Source: an uncultured Lactobacillus sp. (lineage in GTDB: Bacteria > Bacillota > Bacilli > Lactobacillales > Lactobacillaceae). From it: a DNA stretch of 53,797 nucleotides. Each line of letters begins with the position of its first letter. The first letter of the stretch is position 1. Shown piece after piece: positions 7,002-14,811 of the stretch. Made by a program: the position numbers and the translations under genes. The stretch covers positions 1 through 53,797 of the forward strand of contig NZ_CANBCP010000010.1 of NCBI RefSeq assembly GCF_947367085.1. Direction: 5' to 3'. A model generated the notes under the pieces. It was given only the letters and a program-made list of their open reading frames with translations, was not told the origin of the DNA and made no database searches.

Positions 7002-7800
7002 TTCACAAATTCCAAATCATGAATTGCCTAAGAAAAAGCTCAAGGTAATGAACATCGTTTGGGTGCTCGTCTTAGTGATTGGCTTTTTCTTATCTGTTGA
7101 CACAACTAACGCACATATTAGTGTCTTACTTGCACCACAAAACTTTAGTCAATTTGCGGACATCTTTGTCCAGATGTGTCGCCCTGACTGGTCATATGCT
7201 TCAACAGCTATTCCTTTAGTTATTGAAACTATTAAGATGGCAGTCTTAGGTACTGTTATCGGATCAGTAATAGCATTTATCTATTCATTATTAATTGCGC
7301 GTAATATTATTAAAAACAAAGTAGTTACTGGCGTTTTACGCTTTATTATGAACATTATCAGAACTTTACCTGACTTATTGCTCGGTGCAATCTTTGTAGC
7401 AATTGTTGGTATTGGTCCAGTAGCTGGTGTATTTGCACTTTCAGTATTTACTTTTGGTGTGGTTGTAAAATTGTTTTACGAAGCAATCGAAACCATTGAT
7501 CCAGGTCCAATTGAAGCATTAACTGCTGTAGGAGCTAATAAGTTTCAGATTATCTGCTTTGCAGTTATGCCACAAATTATCACTTACTTTATTTCTTATG
7601 TTTTATATGCATTTGAAATTAATGTCAGAGCTTCAACAGTACTTGGTTATATTGGTGCTGGTGGTATCGGTCTTTACTTACAACAAACTTTGCAAGTCTT
7701 TGCTTACGACAAGACTGGAACCATCATCATCGTAATTATCATTGTGGTTGTCTTAATTGACTACATTTCATCTAAATCACGGGAGGCGTTAATGAAATAA
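6994..7800 (+). CDS. phnE: Phosphonate-type ABC transporter permease 1
   Basis: A 268-residue inner-membrane permease with about six transmembrane segments and the coupling motif [12 protein letters not shown] (the EAA loop). The start is ATG 6994 (MSNSQIPN) behind CGGAGG, inside the end of phnC; the frame is open further upstream only as an overlap with phn[17 protein letters not shown] near the C terminus is a PhnE hallmark. It pairs with the next gene as a heterodimeric channel. Confidence 0.9.
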   Translation: MSNSQIPNHELPKKKLKVMNIVWVLVLVIGFFLSVDTTNAHISVLLAPQNFSQFADIFVQMCRPDWSYASTAIPLVIETIKMAVLGTVIGSVIAFIYSLLIARNIIKNKVVTGVLRFIMNIIRTLPDLLLGAIFVAIVGIGPVAGVFALSVFTFGVVVKLFYEAIETIDPGPIEALTAVGANKFQIICFAVMPQIITYFISYVLYAFEINVRASTVLGYIGAGGIGLYLQQTLQVFAYDKTGTIIIVIIIVVVLIDYISSKSREALMK

Positions 7801-8612
7801 TGGAAAATACTATGAAACAATTACCACCTAAACCCGTTGATTTGAAAAAGCGTATCTATCATTGGGCAATTGCAATTGTTACAATTGTAGTTATTGTCTG
7901 GTCATGTATTGGGATTAATTTTGGCAGAATTAAAGAAAGTGCTGGTCAAATTACTGGGGCGATCTTTGCTGGGATTTTTCATCCTGACTGGTCATATGTT
8001 TATAACGGTTCAGGCGAAGATTTGATTTCTCAATTATGGGAAACTATCTGTATTGCCTTCTTAGGTACCTTTATTTCAGCTATTATTTCATTGCCATTTG
8101 CCTTTTGGGCAGCACATACCAAGCACAAAAAGTGGTATGTTTCTAGAACTGGTAAGTTGGTTTTAGCTGTAATTAGATCATTTCCAGAAATTGTCTTAGC
8201 CTTGATGTTTATTAAGGCAGTAGGTCCTGGTTCTGCAGCCGGTGTATTTGCTTTGGGATTTCACTCAGTGGGGATGCTTGCTAAGCTATTTTCTGAAGCA
8301 ATTGAAAACTTGGAAACTGGAGCCAACGAAGCTGTCTCTGCAGCTGGTGGTTCTAAGTGGAACATTATTACCTTTGCGACAATGCCAAACTTGATGCCAG
8401 AATTAATTTCAAATACTTTATACCGTTTTGATGTTTCAATTCGTTCCGCATCTATTCTTGGTTTGGTTGGTGCCGGTGGTATCGGTTATCCATTGATCAT
8501 TGCTTTGCAATATCGTCAATGGAACCGTGTCGGCATCATCTTATTGGGTATTATCATCATGGTTGTGATTATTGACTGGATTTCTGGCTGGATCAGAAAG
8601 AAGCTAGTTTAA
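7800..8612 (+). CDS. phnE: Phosphonate-type ABC transporter permease 2
   Basis: A 270-residue second permease, homologous to the first (shared HPDWSY or RPDWSY segment, EAVSAAGGSKWN coupling loop, LGLVGAGGIGYPL). Its ATG is fused to the preceding stop as TAATG, with GGGAGG upstream in the coding end of the first permease, so it is translationally coupled. Two different permeases suggest a heterodimer. It is the last gene of the operon and is followed by a strong terminator. Confidence 0.9.
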   Translation: MENTMKQLPPKPVDLKKRIYHWAIAIVTIVVIVWSCIGINFGRIKESAGQITGAIFAGIFHPDWSYVYNGSGEDLISQLWETICIAFLGTFISAIISLPFAFWAAHTKHKKWYVSRTGKLVLAVIRSFPEIVLALMFIKAVGPGSAAGVFALGFHSVGMLAKLFSEAIENLETGANEAVSAAGGSKWNIITFATMPNLMPELISNTLYRFDVSIRSASILGLVGAGGIGYPLIIALQYRQWNRVGIILLGIIIMVVIIDWISGWIRKKLV

Positions 8613-8624
8613 TAATATGTAATT

Positions 8625-8675
8625 AAAAACGAACAGTAATTTTTCTAAAGTTGAAAAGTTCACTGTTCGTTTTTT
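8625..8675. terminator. Bidirectional terminator after the phosphonate-type operon
   Basis: AAAAACGAACAGT (8625-8637) pairs with ACTGTTCGTTTTT (8662-8674), with A and T tracts on both sides. It separates the operon from a convergent minus-strand gene. Confidence 0.85.
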
Positions 8676-8689
8676 GTATTATAAGTTAC

Positions 8690-9079
8690 CTATCTAAACA
8701 TATTGGCAATTCCGGTAAATAAAACTACTGTACTGATGAGATAAATTTGCCAGACGGCAAGGTTACTTTCGTTTTTACTTAATTTTTTGGACATTTGGTG
8801 GCCACGCTTGTACATTAAGAAAGCTACAATAACTAATATCTCACCTAAAATAATGAAGAGCCAACGAGGAAATTGAAGATTTGTATCACCCATCAAAAAT
8901 AAAATTGGGACGATAATAAATACCCCACTAAAAAAGGTTCCAAAGTAAATGACGTAAGGAGCAGTGGCTACTAATTTTTCTTTTTGATCAGCCTTATAAA
9001 ATTTGAACGTTTTGTATAGTTCGAAAAAGCCAGCTGACATTGCTACAAGACAGCAAATAGTTAATGCCCAGTTTTGCAT
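8690..9079 (-). CDS. Small membrane protein of unknown function
   Basis: A 129-residue protein with four predicted membrane helices (near residues 5-25, 40-60, 70-90 and 105-125) and a basic loop after helix three (KRGHQMSKKLSKN). I do not recognise a family. The ATG at 9079 (MQNWALTICC) is preferred over a GTG at 9088 because AGAAAG lies 10 nt before it. The gene is monocistronic, converges on the phosphonate-type operon and diverges from the next gene, sharing an intergenic region with a perfect palindrome. Confidence 0.65.
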   Translation of the reverse strand: MQNWALTICCLVAMSAGFFELYKTFKFYKADQKEKLVATAPYVIYFGTFFSGVFIIVPILFLMGDTNLQFPRWLFIILGEILVIVAFLMYKRGHQMSKKLSKNESNLAVWQIYLISTVVLFTGIANMFR

Positions 9080-9207
9080 TTTATCCACACTTTCTATATT
9101 GCGCTCAATGCATAATAGATATAATTAAAGCTATTAAAAGCTATTCATTTATAGATATAATTTTATCACTCTTCAAAAATTTAATCTGAAAAAGAAATAA
9201 AAATTAA

Positions 9208-9226
9208 TATCCTATTAAATAGGATA
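9208..9226. promoter_or_regulatory. Perfect palindrome, candidate operator
   Basis: TATCCTAT-TAA-ATAGGATA forms a 19-bp palindrome with 8-bp arms, placed between two divergent genes and just upstream of the plus-strand promoter at 9235-9261. Position and symmetry suggest a repressor or activator site; no regulator is identified. Confidence 0.5.
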
Positions 9227-9234
9227 CAAAACCG

Positions 9235-9261
9235 CGACAAGTCCAACTTTTTTGCTATAAT
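9235..9261 (+). promoter_or_regulatory. Promoter of the 160-aa unknown gene
   Basis: A consensus TATAAT at 9256-9261 with extended TGC, and a weak -35-like CGACAA at 9235-9240 with 15 bp between. Confidence 0.6.
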
Positions 9262-9287
9262 GGAACTTGTATTTCGAGGAGGAAATT

Positions 9288-9770
9288 ATGGAAAATTTGA
9301 CAACCATGACTCTGGCCGATGATTTGGCTTTATCACAAGATCAAATCATCAGTGGCCAACAAGCCCTAGATACTGAAAAAATTTATCAAGAAATTGATAG
9401 CTTGGGTATTTTAGAAAAGCCAATCAAGGATTATTTCTCAATGACTCAAGATGAATATTATAATAGTGAATCTGATGGTAAGTTAACATTACTTCATTTA
9501 AAAGAGCCGATGAGTGCATTACATGACCGCATTTTGACCAATCACGTTGATGGTTATGTTGATAAAGATGAACTTAACTTAACTTATAACCATGAAGATC
9601 CATATGAAGACGACAATTATGATCGCACAACTGATATGCACGTTTTACTTTACAGTTTAAAGGTAATTGGTGCTGTTCGTGCAATCGATGCAAGTGATTT
9701 GAAGAAAGTTTTATCTAAAGATGCTGTAGTTTCTTTAGGATTAGCCGCAAACGCTTTGGCAAATAATTAA
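9288..9770 (+). CDS. Hypothetical protein, 160 aa, acidic and soluble
   Basis: I do not recognise a family. The protein starts MENLTTMTLADDLALSQDQI, is acidic, has no signal or membrane segment, and carries an Asp/Tyr-rich patch (HEDPYEDDNYDRTTD) in its second half. The ATG at 9288 follows GAGGAGG at 5-6 nt, an excellent ribosome site, and the upstream promoter is near consensus, so expression is likely. It is followed by a modest terminator and then the metallophosphoesterase-asnB-ligase genes. Confidence 0.65.
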   Translation: MENLTTMTLADDLALSQDQIISGQQALDTEKIYQEIDSLGILEKPIKDYFSMTQDEYYNSESDGKLTLLHLKEPMSALHDRILTNHVDGYVDKDELNLTYNHEDPYEDDNYDRTTDMHVLLYSLKVIGAVRAIDASDLKKVLSKDAVVSLGLAANALANN

Positions 9771-9776
9771 TTCTTA

Positions 9777-9805
9777 GGGGCCAGACGAGTAATCGGTCCC
9801 TTTTG
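9777..9805 (+). terminator. Weak terminator after the unknown gene
   Basis: GGGGCC pairs with GGTCCC (one G-U), followed by TTTT. The T run is short, so some read-through into the metallophosphoesterase gene is plausible. Confidence 0.5.
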
Positions 9806-9830
9806 TATTGAAATAGAAGTGATTCTAACC

Positions 9831-11225
9831 ATGAACATTATTAAGAAGACTCAGGGGATGCTAGACAAACTTTCTGGTGCAGCTCAAAAATTACGCCAGA
9901 AAAAACGTGACATACCTTTTGATGAGATGCAGCAATATGTGACTGTAGGTGAGTATCGAGTAGGCGCTAGCCAAGATACTCCTGAGGATAAAGACTTTGA
10001 CTTGATTGTTTATAAAGATGATGAAGGTGTCCTTCATCAAGCTTTACGCCCAATAGATGCTTCAGATTTAGCACCTGAATATGTAAGAAAATTTGATAAA
10101 CGCTTGGGTCGTTATCAAGCCTTTATCAATAAAAAGACGGGTCGACGTTATATTGTTGAAAGACAATTAGATAATTTTGTTGACTATGTCAAAAAGCATG
10201 TTCGTCAAGGGGATAATTCAGTCAATATTGGAATTTTGACTGATACTCACTATAAAGACAGTGATAGTATTGATTTTTATGGACATAACGGACTCACTCA
10301 CGTTAAAGAATTTAATTATTTGGAAGATAAAGATATCTTAGATCTCAAGGCTCACTTAGGCGATTGGATGGATGGTTCTGATCCAGGCTTAGTTGACGAG
10401 CAAGAATTAATTTCTTTAAGAAAGGCCTTCCGATCCAAGAAGACTAACTTTGCGATTGTTAAAGGAAATCATGATGAAAATGATAAGTTCGATGAACATC
10501 ATGATTTGAAAGCTTCATTTCCCGAAAATGAATTCGAAGATATCATGTGGCCGACGATGTACTTTCAAAAGGGCATTCACTATATTTCGCGTAAGCATGG
10601 TGTAGCTTATTTTGACAAAGACGATCTGCGCTTTATTACGGTTAATACCTCAGATGTACCTTATATTTTAGATAAGCAAGGCAAAAAGAAATACGATACA
10701 AAAATTACCTTAGCGATTCGTGAAGATCAGATGCAAGAAATAATCGAAATTCTTGAACAATCAAGCGATAAGAAAATCATTTTTATGAGTCATGCTAATC
10801 CAATTAACCGTAAAGCTGGTAACGCCTTAAAGTATAATGGCCGCTCACTACATGAATTACTAGTGGCTTTTAACCAGCGTGAAAAAGGCTATTTAAATTC
10901 ACGTGATGTTCCAGAAGAATTTTCATTAGCCAACAGTTTTGACTTTACTAAGATTAAGAATGCCAAAGTCATTGCTTACTTTTGTGGTCACCGTCATACT
11001 GAAGATCAATACCGCATTAATGGTATTCAGTATGTTTTATTCAACTGTTCGGCGCTCATGGGACCAAATCACGCTTTGACTACTCAATACAATAAGCATT
11101 GGAATCGTAAATATGACCACCCTAATGAATCAGCTGGTTATATTGTAAATATTGATCCTAAGCGTCATTTGATGCAGGTGTTTGGCTATGGAGCCAGCTC
11201 ACGCCGACGCTTATATCGTATCTAA
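9831..11225 (+). CDS. Metallophosphoesterase (calcineurin-like)
   Basis: A 464-residue protein with a calcineurin-like catalytic domain. All metal-site motifs are visible in order: ILTDTHY (D-x-H), HLGDWMD (GD), VKGNHDEN (GNHD), IFMSHANP (H) and FCGHRHTED (GHxH). About 130 residues precede the catalytic core, with a basic N terminus and no signal peptide. The ATG at 9831 is chosen over a GTG at 9819 because AGAAGTG lies 9 nt before it. The substrate is unknown. The asnB gene starts 41 nt downstream with no terminator between, suggesting co-transcription with the cross-bridge genes. Confidence 0.85.
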   Translation: MNIIKKTQGMLDKLSGAAQKLRQKKRDIPFDEMQQYVTVGEYRVGASQDTPEDKDFDLIVYKDDEGVLHQALRPIDASDLAPEYVRKFDKRLGRYQAFINKKTGRRYIVERQLDNFVDYVKKHVRQGDNSVNIGILTDTHYKDSDSIDFYGHNGLTHVKEFNYLEDKDILDLKAHLGDWMDGSDPGLVDEQELISLRKAFRSKKTNFAIVKGNHDENDKFDEHHDLKASFPENEFEDIMWPTMYFQKGIHYISRKHGVAYFDKDDLRFITVNTSDVPYILDKQGKKKYDTKITLAIREDQMQEIIEILEQSSDKKIIFMSHANPINRKAGNALKYNGRSLHELLVAFNQREKGYLNSRDVPEEFSLANSFDFTKIKNAKVIAYFCGHRHTEDQYRINGIQYVLFNCSALMGPNHALTTQYNKHWNRKYDHPNESAGYIVNIDPKRHLMQVFGYGASSRRRLYRI

Positions 11226-11266
11226 TAGAAAAATAACTAAACATAAAATTAAGGAGAAAGCTTTTT

Positions 11267-13216
11267 ATGTGTGGAATCTGTGCAATTGTAGATCCAAAAC
11301 TGAAAGACAAAGATCATGCAATTCAAGCAATGATGGATACAATCAAACACCGTGGTCCATCTTCAGATGGTAAATTTGTTAACGACGAAGTAGCACTTGG
11401 TTTTAGACGTTTATCAATCATTGATTTACGTGGTGGTGCACAACCTATTTGGAATGAAGACCACACACGTGCCATTATTTTTAATGGTGAAATTTACAAC
11501 TTTAAGCCATTAAGAAAAGAATTAATTGAAAAAGGACACACTTTCAAAACTAAGGCAGATACTGAAGTTTTGCTTCACGGCTATGAAGAATGGGGCATGG
11601 ACGGATTACTTAAGAAAGTTCGGGGGATGTTTGGTTTTGCTATTTGGGATGATAATAACAAGACCCTTTACGGTGCCCGCGACTTCTTTGGTATTAAGCC
11701 GCTATATTATTCTGACCACAATGGTCAATTGATTTTGGGTTCAGAATTAAAGAGCTTTTTAGCCGTTCCTGGTTTTAAAAAAGAGCTCAACACACGTGCA
11801 GTTAAGCCATATTTGATGAACCAATACAATGACTTGAAAGAAACTTTCTTTAAAGGGGTTTATCGTTTTCCTGCAGGTCACTGGTTCGAATATAAAGACG
11901 GTAAGATGAATATCCACAAGTACTGGGATGCTGAATACGTTGAAAATAGTTTGAGTTTTGAAGAAACTTTAGACAGAATTAACGAAGATTTGAAAGAGAC
12001 CGTTGATTTATACAGAAATGCCGACGTACCAGTTGGGGCATTTTTATCTGAAGGAATTGATTCATCTTACTTAACTAGCTTGCTTCAACCAGAAGATGTT
12101 TTCTCAATTTCATTTGATGACTCAACTTATAATGAAGCTTCCAAGGCAAAAGCTTTATCTGATTTGAATGGCTGGAAGTTCTTCGCTGATAAAGTTGACG
12201 CCGACGAAGCAATGCGTGACTTCCCAGAAATGCAATATCACATGGACGAACCGGATGCTAACCCATCGATTATTCCATTATGGTACTTATGTAAATTAGC
12301 TCGTAAGCACGTTACTGTAGCACTTTCTGGTGAAGGAGCCGATGAATTGTTTGCGGGCTATGTTAACTACGGTATGCACACTCACAATAATGTCATTAAG
12401 GTCTTTACTGCAGGACTTAAGAAGCTGCCTAAAGGCGCACGTGTTAAATTGGCACATGGCATTAAGAAGATGCCGAACTTTCCAGGTAAAGTTCACATGT
12501 ACACTAACCTAGCTAAGCCGAGTGAATTTTATGTCGGACAATCTGTGATCTATGACATGGATTATCCAACTATCTTTTCTTCAAAAGATGCTAATGGCAT
12601 TTTGAAAGAAAAATACCAAAATGATTTAACTGTAAACGGCAATTATCAAGAAGATTTCAAGAAAGTTGAAAATCTTGATAGTGTTAAGCAAATGCAGTAC
12701 ATTGACTTGCACCACTTCATGCTTAATGATATCGAACAAAAGGCCGACAAGATTTCAATGGCTCACTCATTAGAATTGCGTGTCCCATATCTTGATAAAA
12801 AGATTGCCGAACTTGCTAACTCAATTCCAACTAAGTATTTAGTTAACCGTCATGATACTAAGTATGCTCTTCGTAAAGCCTCTGAAAAAGTATTGCCTAA
12901 AGAATGGGCTCAAAGACCTAAGCTTGGTTTCCCAACTCCAATTAAGCAATGGCTTAAAGAACCACGCTTTTACAAGCAAGTACGCGAACTGTTTAGCGAA
13001 GATTTTGTAAATGAAATCTTTGATCAAGAAAAGATCATTAAGCTCTTAGATGACAACTATAAAGGTGACGGTAGCGCAAGACGTCAAATCTGGGCTATTT
13101 ACACATTCTTAGTTTGGTATAAGCTTTTCTTTGTGGATTACGACAATACTGTTGAAAAATACCAACACGTTCAACCTGAAGTTGCTAGTTTGATTGCATC
13201 TGGTAAGTTAGTTTAA
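11267..13216 (+). CDS. asnB: Asparagine synthase (glutamine-hydrolysing), possibly a D-Asp side-chain amidase of peptidoglycan
   Basis: A 649-residue two-domain amidotransferase. Cys2 (MCGICAIVD) is the class II glutaminase nucleophile, with KHRGPSSDG and FNGEIYN in the first domain. The synthetase domain has a PP-loop at 261-267 reading SEGIDSS instead of the usual SGGxDSS, then LSGEGADELFAGY. It forms an amide from aspartate, ATP and glutamine. The next gene, 28 nt downstream, looks like a D-aspartate ligase. In Lactococcus an AsnH-type synthase amidates the D-Asp cross-bridge, so this copy may do the same rather than make free asparagine. The start ATG follows AAGGAG. Confidence 0.9.
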   Translation: MCGICAIVDPKLKDKDHAIQAMMDTIKHRGPSSDGKFVNDEVALGFRRLSIIDLRGGAQPIWNEDHTRAIIFNGEIYNFKPLRKELIEKGHTFKTKADTEVLLHGYEEWGMDGLLKKVRGMFGFAIWDDNNKTLYGARDFFGIKPLYYSDHNGQLILGSELKSFLAVPGFKKELNTRAVKPYLMNQYNDLKETFFKGVYRFPAGHWFEYKDGKMNIHKYWDAEYVENSLSFEETLDRINEDLKETVDLYRNADVPVGAFLSEGIDSSYLTSLLQPEDVFSISFDDSTYNEASKAKALSDLNGWKFFADKVDADEAMRDFPEMQYHMDEPDANPSIIPLWYLCKLARKHVTVALSGEGADELFAGYVNYGMHTHNNVIKVFTAGLKKLPKGARVKLAHGIKKMPNFPGKVHMYTNLAKPSEFYVGQSVIYDMDYPTIFSSKDANGILKEKYQNDLTVNGNYQEDFKKVENLDSVKQMQYIDLHHFMLNDIEQKADKISMAHSLELRVPYLDKKIAELANSIPTKYLVNRHDTKYALRKASEKVLPKEWAQRPKLGFPTPIKQWLKEPRFYKQVRELFSEDFVNEIFDQEKIIKLLDDNYKGDGSARRQIWAIYTFLVWYKLFFVDYDNTVEKYQHVQPEVASLIASGKLV

Positions 13217-13244
13217 AAAATATAAACAGAAAGAAGTTATTGTT

Positions 13245-14570
13245 TTGCAAAAATTTACGCCAATTCTTTTAGGTAGTGATATTAACGTTTACGGAATGGC
13301 TCGTTCATTTAACGAAGCTTATGGAATTAAAGTTAAGGCATGGGCAGCTAGTCATTTAGCAGCTACACGTTATTCAAAGATCGTTGATGTGGAAGTTCAT
13401 GAAGGCTTTGCGGAAGATCCTGGCTTTATGAATGTCATGAAGAAAAAGATCGAAGAATACAAAAACCATGAAGAACCAGTTATTTTGATTGCATGTGGGG
13501 ATGGCTATGCAGAGTTGCTTTCTAAGCATAGAGAAGAATTGCAAGAAGCCTTTATTGTTCCTTACATTCAATATGACTTGCTTGAAAAGTTGATTTCTAA
13601 GGAAGGCTTCTACGAAATTGCTGAAAAGTATGGTTTGCCATATCCTAAGACCAAGATCATCACAATGGCTGATTACAAGGCTGAAGACTATTTGACTATT
13701 CCATTTGACTACCCAGTTGAATTAAAGCCTGAAGATCCAGTTTCTTGGCTTGATTGTCAATTTGAAGGTCGTAAAAAAGCCTTCACTATTCACGATGAAG
13801 CTGAATTAGCTGATATTGTTGGTAAGATCTACACTCACGGCTATAAAGAAGACTTGATTTTGCAAGACTTTATTCCAGGTGATGACTCTAATATGCGTGT
13901 GCTTAATGCTTATGTAGATAAAGATCACAAGGTGAAGATGATGTGTTTGGGACACCCACTACTTGAAGACCCAACTCCTCAATCAATCGGTAACTACATG
14001 GCAATTTTGCCAGCATTTAGCCAAAAGTTATATGACACAGTTCAATCTTTCCTTGAAAAGTTGAACTATACTGGTATGGCTAACTTTGACATCAAGTACG
14101 ATGCCCGCGACGGTGAATACAAGTTCTTTGAAATCAACTTGCGTCAAGGTAGATCTAGCTTCTATGTAACTTTGAACGGTTATAACTTAGCTAAGTGGTA
14201 CGTTGATGACTATGTAGAAGATAGTCTAAAAGACAAGCCAACTGTTTACGGCAATAAAGATGGTAAGGACTATGTTTTATGGCTCGGCGTTCCAGTTAAG
14301 GTCTTTAAGAAATACGCTTATGACAATGGCGCTAAGCGTTTAGCTGAACGCCTTATCAAAGAAGGCCGCTACGGCACCACTGTCTTTTATAAAAAAGACG
14401 AAAGCTTCAAGCGCTGGCTGCTGATGCATTACATGTTCCACAACTACATTGGCCGTTATAAGAAATACTATCAAGTAAACAAAGGCCAATACTTTGAAAA
14501 AGCTGCTCAAAAGATTGAAAAACAAGCAGCAGGAATTGGCGAAGAAGAAAATCACGAAAACGAAATTTAA
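13245..14570 (+). CDS. ATP-grasp carboxylate-amine ligase, putative D-aspartate ligase of the peptidoglycan cross-bridge
   Basis: A 441-residue cytosolic protein with the ATP-grasp layout: an N-terminal domain beginning FTPILLGSDINVYGMARSF, the nucleotide-binding segment with DLILQDFIPGDDSNMRV, and a metal-binding FEINLRQGRSS. This is the order in Asl enzymes, which add D-Asp to the lysine of UDP-MurNAc-pentapeptide in Enterococcus faecium and lactobacilli. Translation seems to start at TTG 13245, since AAAGAAG sits 8 nt upstream and the next Met is 18 codons in. It is probably co-transcribed with asnB and ends in a terminator. The acceptor identity is inferred from family and species. Confidence 0.8.
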   Translation: MQKFTPILLGSDINVYGMARSFNEAYGIKVKAWAASHLAATRYSKIVDVEVHEGFAEDPGFMNVMKKKIEEYKNHEEPVILIACGDGYAELLSKHREELQEAFIVPYIQYDLLEKLISKEGFYEIAEKYGLPYPKTKIITMADYKAEDYLTIPFDYPVELKPEDPVSWLDCQFEGRKKAFTIHDEAELADIVGKIYTHGYKEDLILQDFIPGDDSNMRVLNAYVDKDHKVKMMCLGHPLLEDPTPQSIGNYMAILPAFSQKLYDTVQSFLEKLNYTGMANFDIKYDARDGEYKFFEINLRQGRSSFYVTLNGYNLAKWYVDDYVEDSLKDKPTVYGNKDGKDYVLWLGVPVKVFKKYAYDNGAKRLAERLIKEGRYGTTVFYKKDESFKRWLLMHYMFHNYIGRYKKYYQVNKGQYFEKAAQKIEKQAAGIGEEENHENEI

Positions 14571-14576
14571 TCAATT

Positions 14577-14611
14577 AGGCCTGCTGAGTCCAATGCTTGG
14601 TAGGTCTTTTT
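14577..14611 (+). terminator. Terminator of the asnB-ligase operon
   Basis: A stem of AGGCCTGCT with GGTAGGTCT (G-U pairs included) is followed by a T5 run. Confidence 0.7.
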
Positions 14612-14735
14612 ATATAGGCAACACTACTTTATGCTTGTGAAATGTATACGGGATTGGAATTAAAATCATTGCTATATTAAGATAGACGTTAACTTAGTAT
14701 TTTAAAAAATAAGTGAAATATAACAATTAAAGTAG

Positions 14736-14763
14736 TTGATTTTTAAATAACCGGTGTTATCAT
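14736..14763 (+). promoter_or_regulatory. Candidate promoter of the 1056-aa surface protein
   Basis: TTGATT (14736-14741) and TATCAT (14758-14763) are 16 bp apart. The transcript would have a leader of about 45 nt. The rest of the 200-nt gap before it shows nothing I can name. Confidence 0.45.
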
Positions 14764-14811
14764 AATCCATGAAAGAATAAAAATTATCGATGTATTAGAA
14801 GAGATGGATGA

